A stretch of 64,000 nt of DNA, from assembly GCA_907163345.1 (NCBI GenBank), contig CAJQUN010000406.1, forward strand, positions 186,001-250,000, given 5' to 3'. Below, in pieces: positions 32,939 to 44,335 of this stretch (position 1 is the stretch's first letter; every line of letters starts with the position of its first letter). Below the pieces are notes generated by a model, which did no database searches, was not told the origin of the DNA, and saw nothing but the letters and a program-made list of their open reading frames with translations. A program made the translations under genes and the position numbers. This DNA comes from Haberlea rhodopensis (Eukaryota; Streptophyta; Magnoliopsida; Lamiales; Gesneriaceae).

Positions 32939-34056
32939 AGCAAGCTTCTCGGAGTTGGAATCTTCGTTTTGATGATGCAATCAAAGAGTTTGGTTTTATA
33001 AAAAATGAAGATGAACCTTGTGTCTACAAGAAGGTCAGTGGGAGCGTAATCATTTTCTTAGTGTTGTATGTAGATGACATACTTCTTATTGGAAATGATA
33101 TCCCTGCCTTGCAATCTGTAAAGATTTGGCTAGGGAATTGTTTTTCGATGAAAGACTTAGGAGAAGCCACCTATGTGTTAGGAATCAAGATCTATAGAGA
33201 TAGATCGAGAAGGCTTCTTGGTCTAAGTCAAAGTACATACATAGACAAGGTGCTTAAAAGGTTTAGCATGCAAGAATCCAAGAAAGGATTCGTGCCTATG
33301 ACACATGGTATTTATCTCTTGAAGGAACAGTGTCCTTCAACACCAGATGAGAGACAACGCATGAGTAAGATTCCATACGCATCAGCTATTGGATCTATCA
33401 TGTATGCCATGATATGTACTCGTCCCGATGTATCGTATGCTTTGAGCATGACGAGCAGATATCAAGTTGATCCAGGTGAAGGTCACTGGATTGCTGTCAA
33501 GAATATCCTAAAGTACTTGAGAAGGACTAAGGATACATTCTTGATTTATGGAGGTGAGGAAGAGCTCAATGTAATGGGTTACACTGATGCAAGCTTCCAA
33601 ACCGACAAAGATGATTTTCGATCGCAATCTGGATATGTGTATTGCCTGAATGGAGGTGCTGTGAGCTGGAAGAGTTCAAAGCAAGAAACAGTAGCCGATT
33701 CTACAACGGAAGCTGAGTATATTGCTGCCTCGGATGCAGCAAAGGAAGCTGTTTGGATGAGGAAGTTCATTTCTGAACTTGGAGTGGTGCCTAGCATTAA
33801 AGATCCGATAGAACTCTATTGTGACAACAATGGAGCGATCGCATTGGCTAAGGAACCAAGATCTCACCAAAGATCCAAGCACATACTTAGGCGTTTCCAT
33901 TTCATTCGAGAAATCGTTGAAAGGGGAGATGTTAAAATATGCAAAGTACCAACAGATGATAATGTATCTGACCCATTGACGAAGCCACTGTCACAGCAGA
34001 AGCATGATCGTCATACTAGATCTCTAGGCATTAGGTATATGTCTGAGTGGTCTTAG
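32929..34056 (+). pseudogene. copia-3 reverse transcriptase C-terminus and RNase H
   Basis: 375 residues from the available ATG, in a different frame from the preceding piece. It has the RT catalytic box YVDDILLIGND and GLSQSTYIDKVLKRF, then RNase H with YTDASFQTDKDD, SGYVYCLNGGAVSWKSSKQ, STTEAEYIAASDAAKEA, YCDNNGAIAL and KHILRRFHFIRE. The C-terminal tail is VSDPLTKPLSQQKH. No stop interrupts it. Only the upstream frameshift prevents a full polyprotein. The stop lies 15 bp before the 3' LTR, as in other copia elements. Confidence 0.92.
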
Positions 34057-34059
34057 TGC

Positions 34060-34071
34060 AAGTGGGAGATT
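34060..34071 (+). other. Polypurine tract of copia-3
   Basis: AAGTGGGAGATT directly before the LTR start TGTTGGG, the expected plus-strand priming site. Confidence 0.85.
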
Positions 34072-35565
34072 TGTTGGGATATGCCCTAAGACAAGTCATT
34101 AGATGATTGTTTAAGACATACAATGTTTATGGATTTATGAATGGCAATTCATTATTATATATTATTCTTTTAACTGTGCATTGTGAATTAATATATATGT
34201 TAATGTCCTTAGAATAATATTGTATTATTCTTAAAGATGTCCCTAGTCAAGTATTATCTTGAATAGGGATAATGATAATACGTAGAGACTAGTATATGTT
34301 GATCGATGAATTGTTCATTGATATGAGATATCAAATCAACATATGGGTACATGTTAGAGAACGATGTACTGGACAGACCCACCATGAGAATGCAACATGG
34401 ATAGTTATATGATCGTCATATGCAATTCTCATAGTGATAATAATGTATACAATCCTTACGACTTGTGATCATCAGAGATCCCAACATAAGGAGTTATGTA
34501 TCTTGATATCGTCAAACGTTACCCGTAACAGGGTATACTATAAAGGCGACTATTGGATACACTACGAATTATGTAGAGGGATGTTGACTGATCGAGATAG
34601 GATTTGTCCCTCCTATATAACAGGAGATGTGTTTGGCCCTTGATCAAGTGAGAACTAAAATGCATGGCCATGCTCGAATGAGTCGATATGAGATATCGAG
34701 CTTATTCGTTTATTCTAGTTCTACTTGGGGATCAAGAAATAAAGATTGGATATACGAGTATGACTATTCCATGACTCGTGTTCAATCTAAACACAAAGGA
34801 CAAAGGGATTAAGTTACATGATTAATATTATCACAAGTTCTAAAGGTTATGTCGAGTCATTGACATTCTCGTAATTTGGGTAGCATCGATGTGTTGCTAG
34901 ATACCGCTCAATGCTTGCGACATAAAATGAGATTTTATGTCACTGCCAACATTACGAGATCCTATCGGGTCGCACAAAAGATTAAATCGAGAAGGGAAAT
35001 TAAATTCATGGGATGAATTAAATAATTAAGAGGAGTCTTAATTAATAATCATAAGGATTAATTAAATCATGGGCTTAAGCCCATGAAGCTTTGAGAAAGC
35101 CTTTAATTAATTATATAAAAGTGATTACAAGGTGTTTAATTGTAAGACACAATTCATAACATAAAACCTAGCACAAAAGAATCACTCTCGGCCGCTACCA
35201 TCATCTTGAACTTTCGGCCACTTCATAGCCGAGTAGTTCTTGGCGATTTTGTGCCAATTTGATTGTGAATCAAAGTGTGGTTTTTGGTTCCGGTTTAATA
35301 TCTTGTCTAGCAACTTGATATTAAACTATCCCTTCACTCGATTTGATCGTGTGGATACCGTTGAGGCAAAACCAATCGAGTTTTGCTTAGTGACTCGGAG
35401 AAGGCGTAGGACGTGGTGCAGCTCCGTGGATTCGGCCTCAAACACGCTACAAGGGTAAGACTCTTATGTAATTCTCTAATCCGATATGATTCCCTATGTA
35501 TAGATCGCTGGTTTGTAATCCCAAATTTTATTCCGCTGCGTTGTATGCTCATGGGGTTGCTTACA
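34072..35565 (+). repeat. 3' LTR of copia-3
   Basis: 1494 bp, almost identical to 26891-28379. It has an extra tatg near 35543 and one extra base near 34543. It is followed directly by the ttaaa duplication. Confidence 0.95.
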
Positions 35566-35890
35566 TTAAAGTCGCTGTCATGTAAACGCGATGGGTATTA
35601 TGCCACTGATATAATAAGACTGGAAATGGCCATTGGTATACATGGAATGGATGCATGTCATGACATACATTATTGGCATTATAATCTATTGATTATGATT
35701 GTGGCACAGGGACAACCAAAGGGAGCATTAAATGTATTAAATACAGGAAGTATTCGTATTTATGATTTATGCATTTTTAAATTACAATCATATTATTGTG
35801 AATATGGTTTGTTGCATGCTCATGGTTTTGGGGTTGTCCTTGTAGGTACATTTTGGCATGAAAAGGGGCTAAGGACGGGTTGAGGAGGTG
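35566..35890 (+). repeat. N3: family-N internal scrap, right part
   Basis: It resumes after copia-3 with gtcgctgtcatgtaaacgcg. It then passes into gattatgattgtggcacagg and following text that matches N5 internal DNA at 57500-57700. The order relative to N5 is rearranged: the array comes before the gattatgattg block here and after it in N5. The 156-codon frame at 35413-35883 runs from LTR into this scrap and is not a gene. Confidence 0.7.
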
Positions 35891-36135
35891 AGCTTGTGAA
35901 GAGCGCTTTGATAAGGAAGGACGGGATTATTTTTGTATAGTGTCTACTCTAGGAGTAGTGTAAAGCTATAGTGACTAACATTCATTTGATAGAGAATGTA
36001 ATTAATCCATTTGAAAGTCCTTAACTTGGCATGTAATTCTTAAGGCTCAAGGTCTCAACATGAACTTTTATACTCTGATAATGCATGTTAACTCTAATTA
36101 TGCCTTTAATCCGTTAAGGAACTAGGGTCCTTACA
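35891..36135 (+). repeat. N4: 3' end of a diverged LTR
   Basis: It ends ggaactagggtccttaca, matching the terminal text of family-N LTRs, and is followed by a primer site. The upstream part matches the other LTRs only weakly, and its left limit is uncertain. Confidence 0.6.
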
Positions 36136-36139
36136 TTAG

Positions 36140-36156
36140 TGGTATCAGAGCAGTGG
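36140..36156 (+). other. Primer binding site of N4, initiator-Met type
   Basis: TGGTATCAGAGCAGTGG, 4 bp after the LTR end. The same 17-base site is used by N6 (44623-44639) and N7 (52964-52980) on the minus strand. Confidence 0.9.
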
Positions 36157-36275
36157 TTAGAGAACCCGGGATTGAGTGAAGGGTAGCCTTAACAACTGGT
36201 TGGCTAGGTGTTTATATTTGGGCATGTTTATGCATGTTGTGCATATTGGTGTATAAAATCTTTATACTAACATTC

Positions 36276-37824
36276 ATGTTATCTGACGGTGTGGGCGTGG
36301 AACCGGTAGCTCAGTTGTTATTGCCTAGGGAGCTTAGTCTGACTCAATTTCTGACCTTCCATCCGCCCAGATTTGAGGGCACAGAGAAAGGGGAAGAAGC
36401 CGAGGAGTGGCTAGAGAGATTGTAGCATATATTTGTGTCTGCGCCTTGTGCTAGGACAGCATGGTTGAGGCTGGCAGAATTCCAACTGGCAAAGAAATCT
36501 TCCATGTGGTGGAAGACGATATGATGGAGTTGAGGGCTCAGGGTATGTTGATTGACTGGACTTTATTCCGGACCCAATTTCTGAATCGGTATTTTTCTGC
36601 TGCTGCGAGACAGATGAAGGAGGATGAGTTCACTAATCTGAAGCAAGGGGGCATGACTGTATCGGACTATGCCATGCAATATTCTTCACTGTTGAGGTAT
36701 GTTCCTCATATCGCAACAAATGGATTACGACCGGAACTGTTTGACCGGGTTATTACCAACAACCCAACGTCTTTTGATGATGCTCTTACTAGAGCAGAAC
36801 TAGCATAGATAAGAGTGGTGCTTATCCTGATGCCGTACCCCCACAAGTTCCATCTCAAAGATCTTCTTCTGATAAACTGAAGCCTCGGGGAGGATCTTTT
36901 AAGTCACGTGGGACTTCTTCTTTTTCCCGGTTAAGTGGAAAGCGGCCGGATAGCCGGAAGCAAGGAGACCGGAGGGGTGGTGCATCTACCTTTGGGGGAC
37001 CAACTCAAACGAGTAGAGTTGGGGAAGTAAAGTGTCACTTCTGCGGAGGGTCACATTTGATGCATGATTGTTCTGCGTGCTATAGGTGTGGCAAGCCGGG
37101 CCACATTGCTCGACGTTGTCCCAATTGTGAAGGACAGATGGACCTTAGGGAAGGTCGAGGGAGGTTTTCTAGCGGGACAGTGTAGCAGAGTCAACCGATG
37201 GTGCCCCGACAGATGGGAGGACAGGCGATGGGGCCATCTCAGGGACAGGTTTATGCACTGACTAGGGAGCATGCCGATGCAGCTCCAGAGGAGGTGATAG
37301 CTGGTACGTGCCTTTTATTTACATATTCTGCATTTATTTTGATAGACACAGGTGCTTCACACTCCTTTGTGTCTGCGGACTTTGTGGAGAGACGTCATAT
37401 GTGCACGTCTCCGTTACCCACGTCTATATTGGTATCGACACCCACTGGAAGAAATGTTGTTGCTGATCAGTTCTTACGGACTGCCTCATTTATTTTGAGG
37501 GCAATGAATTGAAGGCAGATTTGATTGTATTGGGTATGTCAGATTTTGATTGCATTGTGGGCATCGACATACTGAACAGATATCAGGCAGTAGTAGATTG
37601 TCGTCAGAGTACAGTTCGGTTCAGATCTGATATGGGGATTCAGTGGACTTTTTATGGGAACGGTTCTCGTGCGAAGATTCCGTTGATTTCGGCGATCAAA
37701 ATGTCCCAATTATTGGAACGTGGACACACGGGCTATCTTATCTATGCCGTGGACACGAAGGGAAAGAATAAAGAGCTGAGGGTTGAGGATGTGCCTATGG
37801 TAGCAGAATTTGCTGATACTTTCC
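36276..37824 (+). pseudogene. N4: chromovirus-like gag and protease, truncated before RT
   Basis: Gag starts at 36276 (MLSDGVGVEPVAQ) and shows FHPPRFEGTEKGEEAEEWLERL. After a frame change come LFRTQFLNRYFSAAARQMKEDEF and GGMTVSDYAMQYSSLLRYVP. Two zinc knuckles lie at 37033-37130 (CHFCGGSHLMHDC, CYRCGKPGHIARRC). An in-frame TAG near 37181 precedes protease FILIDTGASHSFVSADFV (37330-37390). A frameshift near 37500 precedes DCIVGIDILNRYQAVVD. Sequence stops at VAEFADTFL (37829), where RT would begin, and passes into the N5 LTR. The motifs fit Tekay/Del-type chromoviruses. It is the only gag of this type in the window and a candidate relative of the helper of family N. Confidence 0.85.
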
Positions 37825-38651
37825 TATGATCCCTGGGAATTATTGGTGGTAATCCCGGTGTGGTAATAATCCTAATGGATTTTAATTGTGGCAATTGCGT
37901 ATTAATTGCGGTTTTGGGACTCCCGGGGATTTTAAATCCGGTTTTTGGAGTCGTCGGATCCAAGGGATGAAATCGTATTCTCATCGTGGTGATAACCTTG
38001 GAATTTAGTTTTTTGGTGGAATCCGGGGTCCGTAGTACTTTTTACTGGGGCTGATAATGGGAATTGAGGTTAGAGAGATGTTTTTTTTGAAAACAGATGA
38101 TATATAATGAATCATGATGTATTTGTGGAGGAGTCGGTATTTTGGAGCTTTGGAGCTATATATACCAAATAGACTCGGTATTCCGTCATTATACGGAATC
38201 ACTTCCCTCTCTCATCTCCCTCACGCCTCTCTCACCCCAAACCCTTCCCTCTTCTCCTCTTGGAAGAAAAATCGTTGGGGCTCGTCTTGGGAGCCCGATT
38301 TCTTGAAGAAATGCTGGTAATCTTCTTCTCCTCACCTTTAGCTTCGATTTGATTATAGTTTTGTGCTAAATGGTTGAGTTTTGGGTTGGATTTGTGATTT
38401 GGGGGTTTTGGTTAAAAATCTAAAATGTTGATTTTAGTGTTTTTATTGAGTTTAAATGGTGTATTGGTGGTGTTGAGGAAGTTAGGGGTGTTGGTTTTGA
38501 GTTTGGCAATCGATCGCGGATGGCAGTGTTGCGGGCAGTGGACTCGCGCGATCGATTGCGCCTGAAGGGCGATCGATCGCGGCCCTGTTTGGCTTGTTTT
38601 TTTTGGAATTTTGGAAAATGTCGGGATTTTGGAATCGAGGTTTAATTAACC
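37825..38651 (+). repeat. N5 5' LTR, left piece
   Basis: It matches 63301-63972 from the LTR start through atgatgtatttgtggagg, the TATA-like ctatatatacc near 38156, and the ccctctctcatc stretch. At 38509-38582 it carries three CGATCGATCG-type palindromes (cgatcgcg, gatcgattgcg, gcgatcgatcgc). It stops at the taacc duplication (38647-38651), where N6 entered. Confidence 0.85.
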
Positions 38652-41185
38652 TGTAAGGACCCCCGTGCCCTTAACCCGTAATTAGTGCATTAAGCCATAC
38701 CATGAGTGCATATAATCATACCATCAGGGGGAAAAACCCTATGCAAGTGCAACACCGTAGGCTACCCAGAAAATTTCTTGCATTCAATTCCCAATATTCA
38801 TATTCCCCCTACTATTATTATTCACATAACATGCACCCACATAATACACTAATAGGCTCTTAGTTCATTTAGCAATTCCATAATTAATTGCATGCAACCA
38901 TAATGAACAGAAAGAGGCCATAGCCCATTTATACATCCCATATACACGTAAGGTGTACTCACATAAGAGCACTCAATGAATAAGCGTGTATTTGATGCAT
39001 AAAAACTATACCGGATACCGCTACTGGTACTTCAATCCTGGAAGCACCTTCCAAGCACAACTCGATCTCAACACTGGATCTGCGCACTTCTTTGACCAGC
39101 TCTGGTACCTCGATCCCGGAAGTACCCCAATCAACAGCCCGAGCTCAACTCCATAGCCGCTACACCTGTGTTACCTGCCCCAACAGAGACAGCCCCCACA
39201 CGGGGTGAGCATACCAATACCACCAATCCAAAATAATAATATCGCAATTCATAATTTACAGAATGTAAATGCCATAATTAAATGATACTCCCTGGATGGT
39301 AACATCCTCATCCGGGATCCCATGTATTGTCCCTGTTCTCAACACAACCAAACTCATCAAATTCCCAAAGCCAGTTAATCGCCATATAGATTAACTAATA
39401 TAGTTCTAGCATGCCAGTTCCCTAATCAATGTGTAAAATCAGCATATATATAGGCCATAGATTTCACATACATTTAACCATTCCATGTTCCCATAACATT
39501 GCTCGCTCCACAATAGCGGCATTCTAAACCCAGCGCACGCTCAACAATAGCGGCGTCATGACCGATGGTCGCTCAACGGCGACAACACCCAATCGTTGCT
39601 CGCTCTAAAGCGGCACCCTATGATTTCCAATGTATGTCTATTTATCACAGTTACCATATACCATGCATTCCACAAACCAATCATTGCAAGTACCATGAAT
39701 CATGCATTTCGACACCCATCTATTTCCAATACCATACCCCATGCATTTCAATACCCATTTATTGTAAATGCCACACACCATGCATTTCAATGTCCATTTA
39801 TTACAATTACCATATATCATGCTTTTCACTATTGCAACATTATAAAAGGCTATGCTCGTACGTTATACGTACCTTAAATTTCCGAAGTCCGAGCCAAACC
39901 TTGCTCGAGTTCCATGCCCCGAAGAACGATGTGCTAACACGATAAATAATTCACAATTATTTACAAGCATGCAACCCATGCTCAAGCACACCCATTACCC
40001 TTATACAAAAATATATTGTCAACACACGACAATTTACCATATAAAAGACCCGGGGCAGGGCATATACAGGGAGGGAAATCGAATGAGACAATATCGAAAA
40101 TTGCTCAAGGACCACCTCTAAATTTCGAACACCAACAACACAAATCAAACCCAAATAATCACCATAATTCATTTAAAACATGAATTAAGCTATCCAAGCA
40201 AGAAACAACACCCCTTGCCAAAAACCCCCCAATTTTCGAATTCAATACCCTTAAATTCGAACCCAAACAAGCCCTTAAATTCGAACCCTTATAATTCTTC
40301 GAATTCGAACACAATCAAGCATCATAATGCATCTACAACATGAATTAATCAATTACCAACAAGAATAAACATCCCCAAGTCAAAACTCCAAATTTTCGAA
40401 CCCTAACCCACAAAATTGAGCTGAAATTCGAACCAAAATGCAACCAAAATTTCGAACCAAAAAGTCTGAAATGTTCGCCCCAAAAACACCATAAAAACGC
40501 CCCAAAAACACCAGAAAAATCGTGCCAAAAACATACCAAAATCGAGGCCCAAAAATCGGATGAACTGCAGTGACGAACCCTAGCGTTTCCAGCAGAAATC
40601 CGAGCTCCATTCGCGACCAAACCTCAAATTGATGGTACGGGAAGGAGCGCCTGGTCGAGACGAACACGGCGGCGGGTCGGACGCGCCGAACGGCGGCCGC
40701 ACGGCGGCGGGCGCACGCCTGGAAGCGGCGTGGGTCAAAAGGGGATCGAGAATCGCGGTTACGGGGAGAGAGATGGAGGGGGAAGAAAATGGTTCCGATA
40801 ATTAAAATCCCGGGTTCAAATGGTATTTATAGCAAAAATACCCCAAAATATTAATAGCCCCACAAATACATCATGATTCATTAAAAATCATCTGTTTTCA
40901 AAAATTCTCTCTCTAACTCAAAAACCCCCTACCGGTGCCCACACAAAGCACCCGAGATTCCGAGTCACACTAAAAACCCAACTCGCAGGTTTTCACCGGA
41001 ATGAGAATACGATCTCAACCTCGGGATCCAACGATCCCAAATAATCAATTAGACGAGCCCAGAAGGCCCGATTTACCAACCTCGGGAGATGCCGAACCGC
41101 AATTAATTCCTAATTGCCACAATTAAAAATCCATCCAGGATTAATACTACACCGGGATTAACACCATTAATTCCCGGACATCACA
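38652..41185 (-). repeat. N6 3' LTR
   Basis: 2534 bp, from tgtaaggacccccgtg to cccggacatcaca on the plus strand. It contains the TATA box (gtatttatag at 40823-40832, minus sense), a very GC-rich cggcgg block (40660-40740) just downstream of it, several attcgaacc repeats, the GTACG palindrome (39852-39874), AGCGGC/CGCTC hairpin seeds (39500-39620), and the double-hairpin block (39174-39210). Confidence 0.92.
40660..40740. repeat. GC-rich cggcgg block downstream of the N6 LTR TATA box
   Basis: About 80 bp of CpG-dense sequence (gcggcgggtc, gcgccgaacggcgg) in otherwise A/T-rich DNA. It recurs in the N7 LTRs (48610-48680 and 54965-55040), the N6 5' LTR (55540-55620) and, more loosely, in N1 (13560-13625). 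It is missing from N2 and N5. Confidence 0.8.
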
Positions 41186-41197
41186 ATTATCCCCTAC
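41186..41197 (-). other. Purine tract of N6
   Basis: On the minus strand GTAGGGGATAAT abuts the LTR start TGTGATG. The upstream gacgaaattttattag is shared with N2, N5 and N7. Confidence 0.8.
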
Positions 41198-43917
41198 TAA
41201 TAAAATTTCGTCCCCGAAATTGCACCGGTGTACTCCACGTAACACCAGGACTACACCAACAAAACAAAGCCAAGACCCTGATTCTGAACCACCTTAGAAT
41301 CAAATTAACAACTGCGAGAATACCAGTCTCGCACCAAGCCCTTAAATAGCGCAACGCCAAAACCAATACAAACCCGAAAGATAACAACATACCTCGACGT
41401 GAATCGTCCCACAAGTCAGTTCACCAAAACTGCAAACCAACCAAATCTCCATTGGTTCTGACAAAGATATCATCCCGTGATATTCACCACCTGCCCACGA
41501 TGCTTGACACGCATCGTCAAAATGGGGACCACTAGCATACAACAGTATACTCACAAAAAGAAACCAGTTTTCGCTTCCCAGCCCATCTCCTCCAAAGGAG
41601 TAGTTGCACCACTTGCAACCCGGACCGGGTTACCCACGGTCACTGATCCACACAAAAATACATCACCGAGGATGTTTACACCGGTGTGTTCCAAGAAATC
41701 ATATCTTGGTCCCGACACACCATCAAGACTCCACCAAGTCTCAAGTTCCATAGGGGACATGCAAGGCAACCAAATGCATTCCTACACACGTGTTAACCAT
41801 GACACTAAACAAATCTGAATCTCGGCCATCCCTCATTTATCCTTGGGTCCAACAATCCTAAAATAGGAAGGCTATCGAATTGTCCAACAAAACCACCATG
41901 ATTCCAAAACACGTCGATCCCTCCTCGGGGGAATCAAACAACCCTCACGATCATTCATCAGAATGCATCGTGCCATTCGAGATTACCGATCTCGAGGTTC
42001 CTCAATCTCACACCGGAGATCCACTAAACCAAGTATACACACTCGACGTTCAACAATGAACAAAAAAAAATAGAGTTGGCATTCGTATACACACACGGCA
42101 TACATGCCCATACACCACACAACATGCATACGCAATGCAATAGACTCGGGTATCTCCAATCATACCCACATCCCAAAACCAACTGTCAAACCCCGATTAT
42201 TCTCGCCCCACGGAGAATGATGGTTGACAAACCAAACCAAAGGGTGTGATTTCAACATCACCACCACACGAACCAAAATAACGAATCTCCCCAAAAGATT
42301 CAACCGGTAGGAATCACAATACCGTCTGCCTCTCAAGGAAGAAGTCATGAATCCATGATCCTCCAATCCTCGAATTACCGTTCGGAAAACCTGGTATATT
42401 AATACCAAAACATATCCCGGAACCCAGAAATATACAATTGGTTAGAGTAGTGCATCAATACTACCATTACCCGATCCAAAAATCCGTATACGCCATGTAT
42501 ACACCTTCCAACGATGTTCTGTACTAATACCATAGTACTCCAAAATCGAGCATCTCCCCGAAGACGTCTCCTCAAACGTCTCACCGAGGTAAGAAATCCA
42601 TTACTCGGTCCAACATCAGTAATGCTTACCATGGCTGACTTACAATCAAACCACGACCGATGCAAGCTGTCTCCAAGACAGTACAATCCAAATCTCTCCA
42701 AGAGATAAAAAAATCAATATAGTAGTGTCACCCCACTAACTATATCTCACAAACCATTGTGACTCCCATTGCATGCCATATGCAAGGATGCTCAACTAGA
42801 GCTAACCACGACTTGTTGACACTCACGTTGGTAATACCAACAAACTTGAGCTGTCCCAGCACAAGTCCCTCAAAACAATGACGTATAACGTCCCCGTGAG
42901 GTATTCCCTACCTCAAACACCATGCCACATAGAGACTACAAGAGTCTACCATAACCCTCATCGTATCACCATACGATTCACCAAACTCGAATCCAACGAG
43001 CATTATAATAGCTACCACAAGCATACTAAAGCACTGCAACAATACCTGGCTAGTGATTCGCTGGTCCCATAGGCTTATACCAACCTATTAACGCGACACA
43101 CATTCCATCCCGGTATACGATACCGCCCAAACCATTAGAGTTGTGGGTCATTGCCCAACATATCTCTAAAACACCAAAGCACACTGGACAACCCGGCGTC
43201 CACGCTCAATTATCATGCAATCCTAATCCATTAGGACTTCTTCCACGCCCTTAGGGTGGGTGTAACCATGTTTACTCCTCATCACAATAACAAGCGAGTA
43301 GTTTCCTCAATGACTACTCTTACCACCCTTCACTTGGCCTTAGCCATCCCAGCGAGCATACCCAAGGGTATCATTGCTCGTCAATAATATACCTCCATAA
43401 TACGATGCGTACTCTCACCGGTACAATGCATCAATGATCCATCGAGCAAACCTGCTCGGCAAAAGGTCTCGTCAACTAAATACCCAGACCCTACCATGTG
43501 CCCACCATCGGCACTCAAACCATACAACCATATACATAAACATGAATGTATAAATCACCAAAATGACGCCAAGCGTCCACATAGTTATCCCAAATAACAT
43601 CGTCGAACATATGACGGTACCTGTCGATACACGACATCCATAATCTCATCGTCAAACATATGACGGTAAATAATAATACACCATACTCACCATACTGATA
43701 ACAAAAGTAATATGCCATACCTCATCGCTATCGAGATAGCGGAATACCTGTATCCATCGTCCACCAGCGGTACATAAGCAGCACCCATCGCTCGTAGGCG
43801 GCATAATCCAGTGCTACACACATAGCGGTATAACCCATCGCTATCGAATCAGCGGCATGATCCCTCGCCATGGAGTCAGCGGCATAAAATGTCGCTATAG
43901 ATATCCGGCGGTATAAA

Positions 43918-44184
43918 CCATCGCCAATAGAATACCCGGCGTAACCGTCGCCAATAAAATACCCGGCGTAACCATCGCCAACAAAATACCCGGCGTAACC
44001 ATCGCCAACAAAATACCCGGCGTAACCATCGCCAATAAAATACCCGGCGTAACCATCGCCAATAAAATACCCGGCGTAACCATCGCCAATAAAATACCCG
44101 GCGTAACCATCGCCAATAAAATACCCGGCGGAACCATCGCCAATAAAATACCCGGCGGAACCATCGCCAATAAAATACCCGGAT
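43918..44184. repeat. 27-bp tandem array in N6
   Basis: About ten units with acccggcg at 43933, 43960, 43987, 44014, 44041, 44068, 44095, 44122 and 44149, so the period is exactly 27 bp. The unit contains taaccatcgccaat and aaaatacccggcg. Because 27 is divisible by three, the minus strand stays open as a nine-residue repeat (YFIGDGYAG) inside a 169-codon frame at 43728-44237. Low variation between units suggests recent expansion; N7 has the related but less uniform version. Confidence 0.92.
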
Positions 44185-44235
44185 AATCGCGGACTCAAGA
44201 GGTACTCACACTCATGTAGTACTTTGTTCCCGATC

Positions 44236-44335
44236 ACATCGCTACGTCATGACAACGGCATCATCGCTTCGACGTGACAGCGGCATTTACCATCGCTTCG
44301 ACACGACAGCGGCATCATCGCTTCGACGTGCATGC
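44236..44335. repeat. 24-bp-type units atcgcttcgacgtgacagcgg in N6
   Basis: About four units combining TCGCTTCGAC with GACAGCGGCAT. CGCT and AGCG arms flank a 10-bp loop. A longer version is in N7 (52196-52645), and inverted copies are in N3 and N5. Confidence 0.8.

Larger units (their letters stand above)
26891..35565 (+). mobile_element. copia-3: nearly complete, young Ty1/copia element
   Basis: 8675 bp with LTRs of 1489 and 1494 bp, a primer site, a 1.7-kb leader, gag, protease, integrase, RT, RNase H and a purine tract. It is flanked by the perfect duplication ttaaa (26886-26890 and 35566-35570). By eye the two LTRs differ by three substitutions (near 27070, 27454 and 27481 against the 3' copy) and two indels (1 and 4 bp). 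That implies a very recent insertion, but pol has two frameshifts. It is the same family as copia-1 and copia-2. The finer lineage was not assigned. Confidence 0.95.

Noticed and set aside
35413..35883. 156-codon ORF crossing the copia-3 3' LTR border
   Set aside because: It joins LTR sequence to unrelated flanking repeat DNA, so it arose by the insertion.
39565..39945. 126-codon ORF repeated at 45559-45939
   Set aside because: The two copies are just the two LTRs of N6. The peptide is low-complexity from catgcattt repeats and the frame is lost in N7.
43918..44184. Possible CRISPR-like array
   Set aside because: The 27-bp units are directly adjacent with no unique spacers, and the surroundings are plant retrotransposon DNA.
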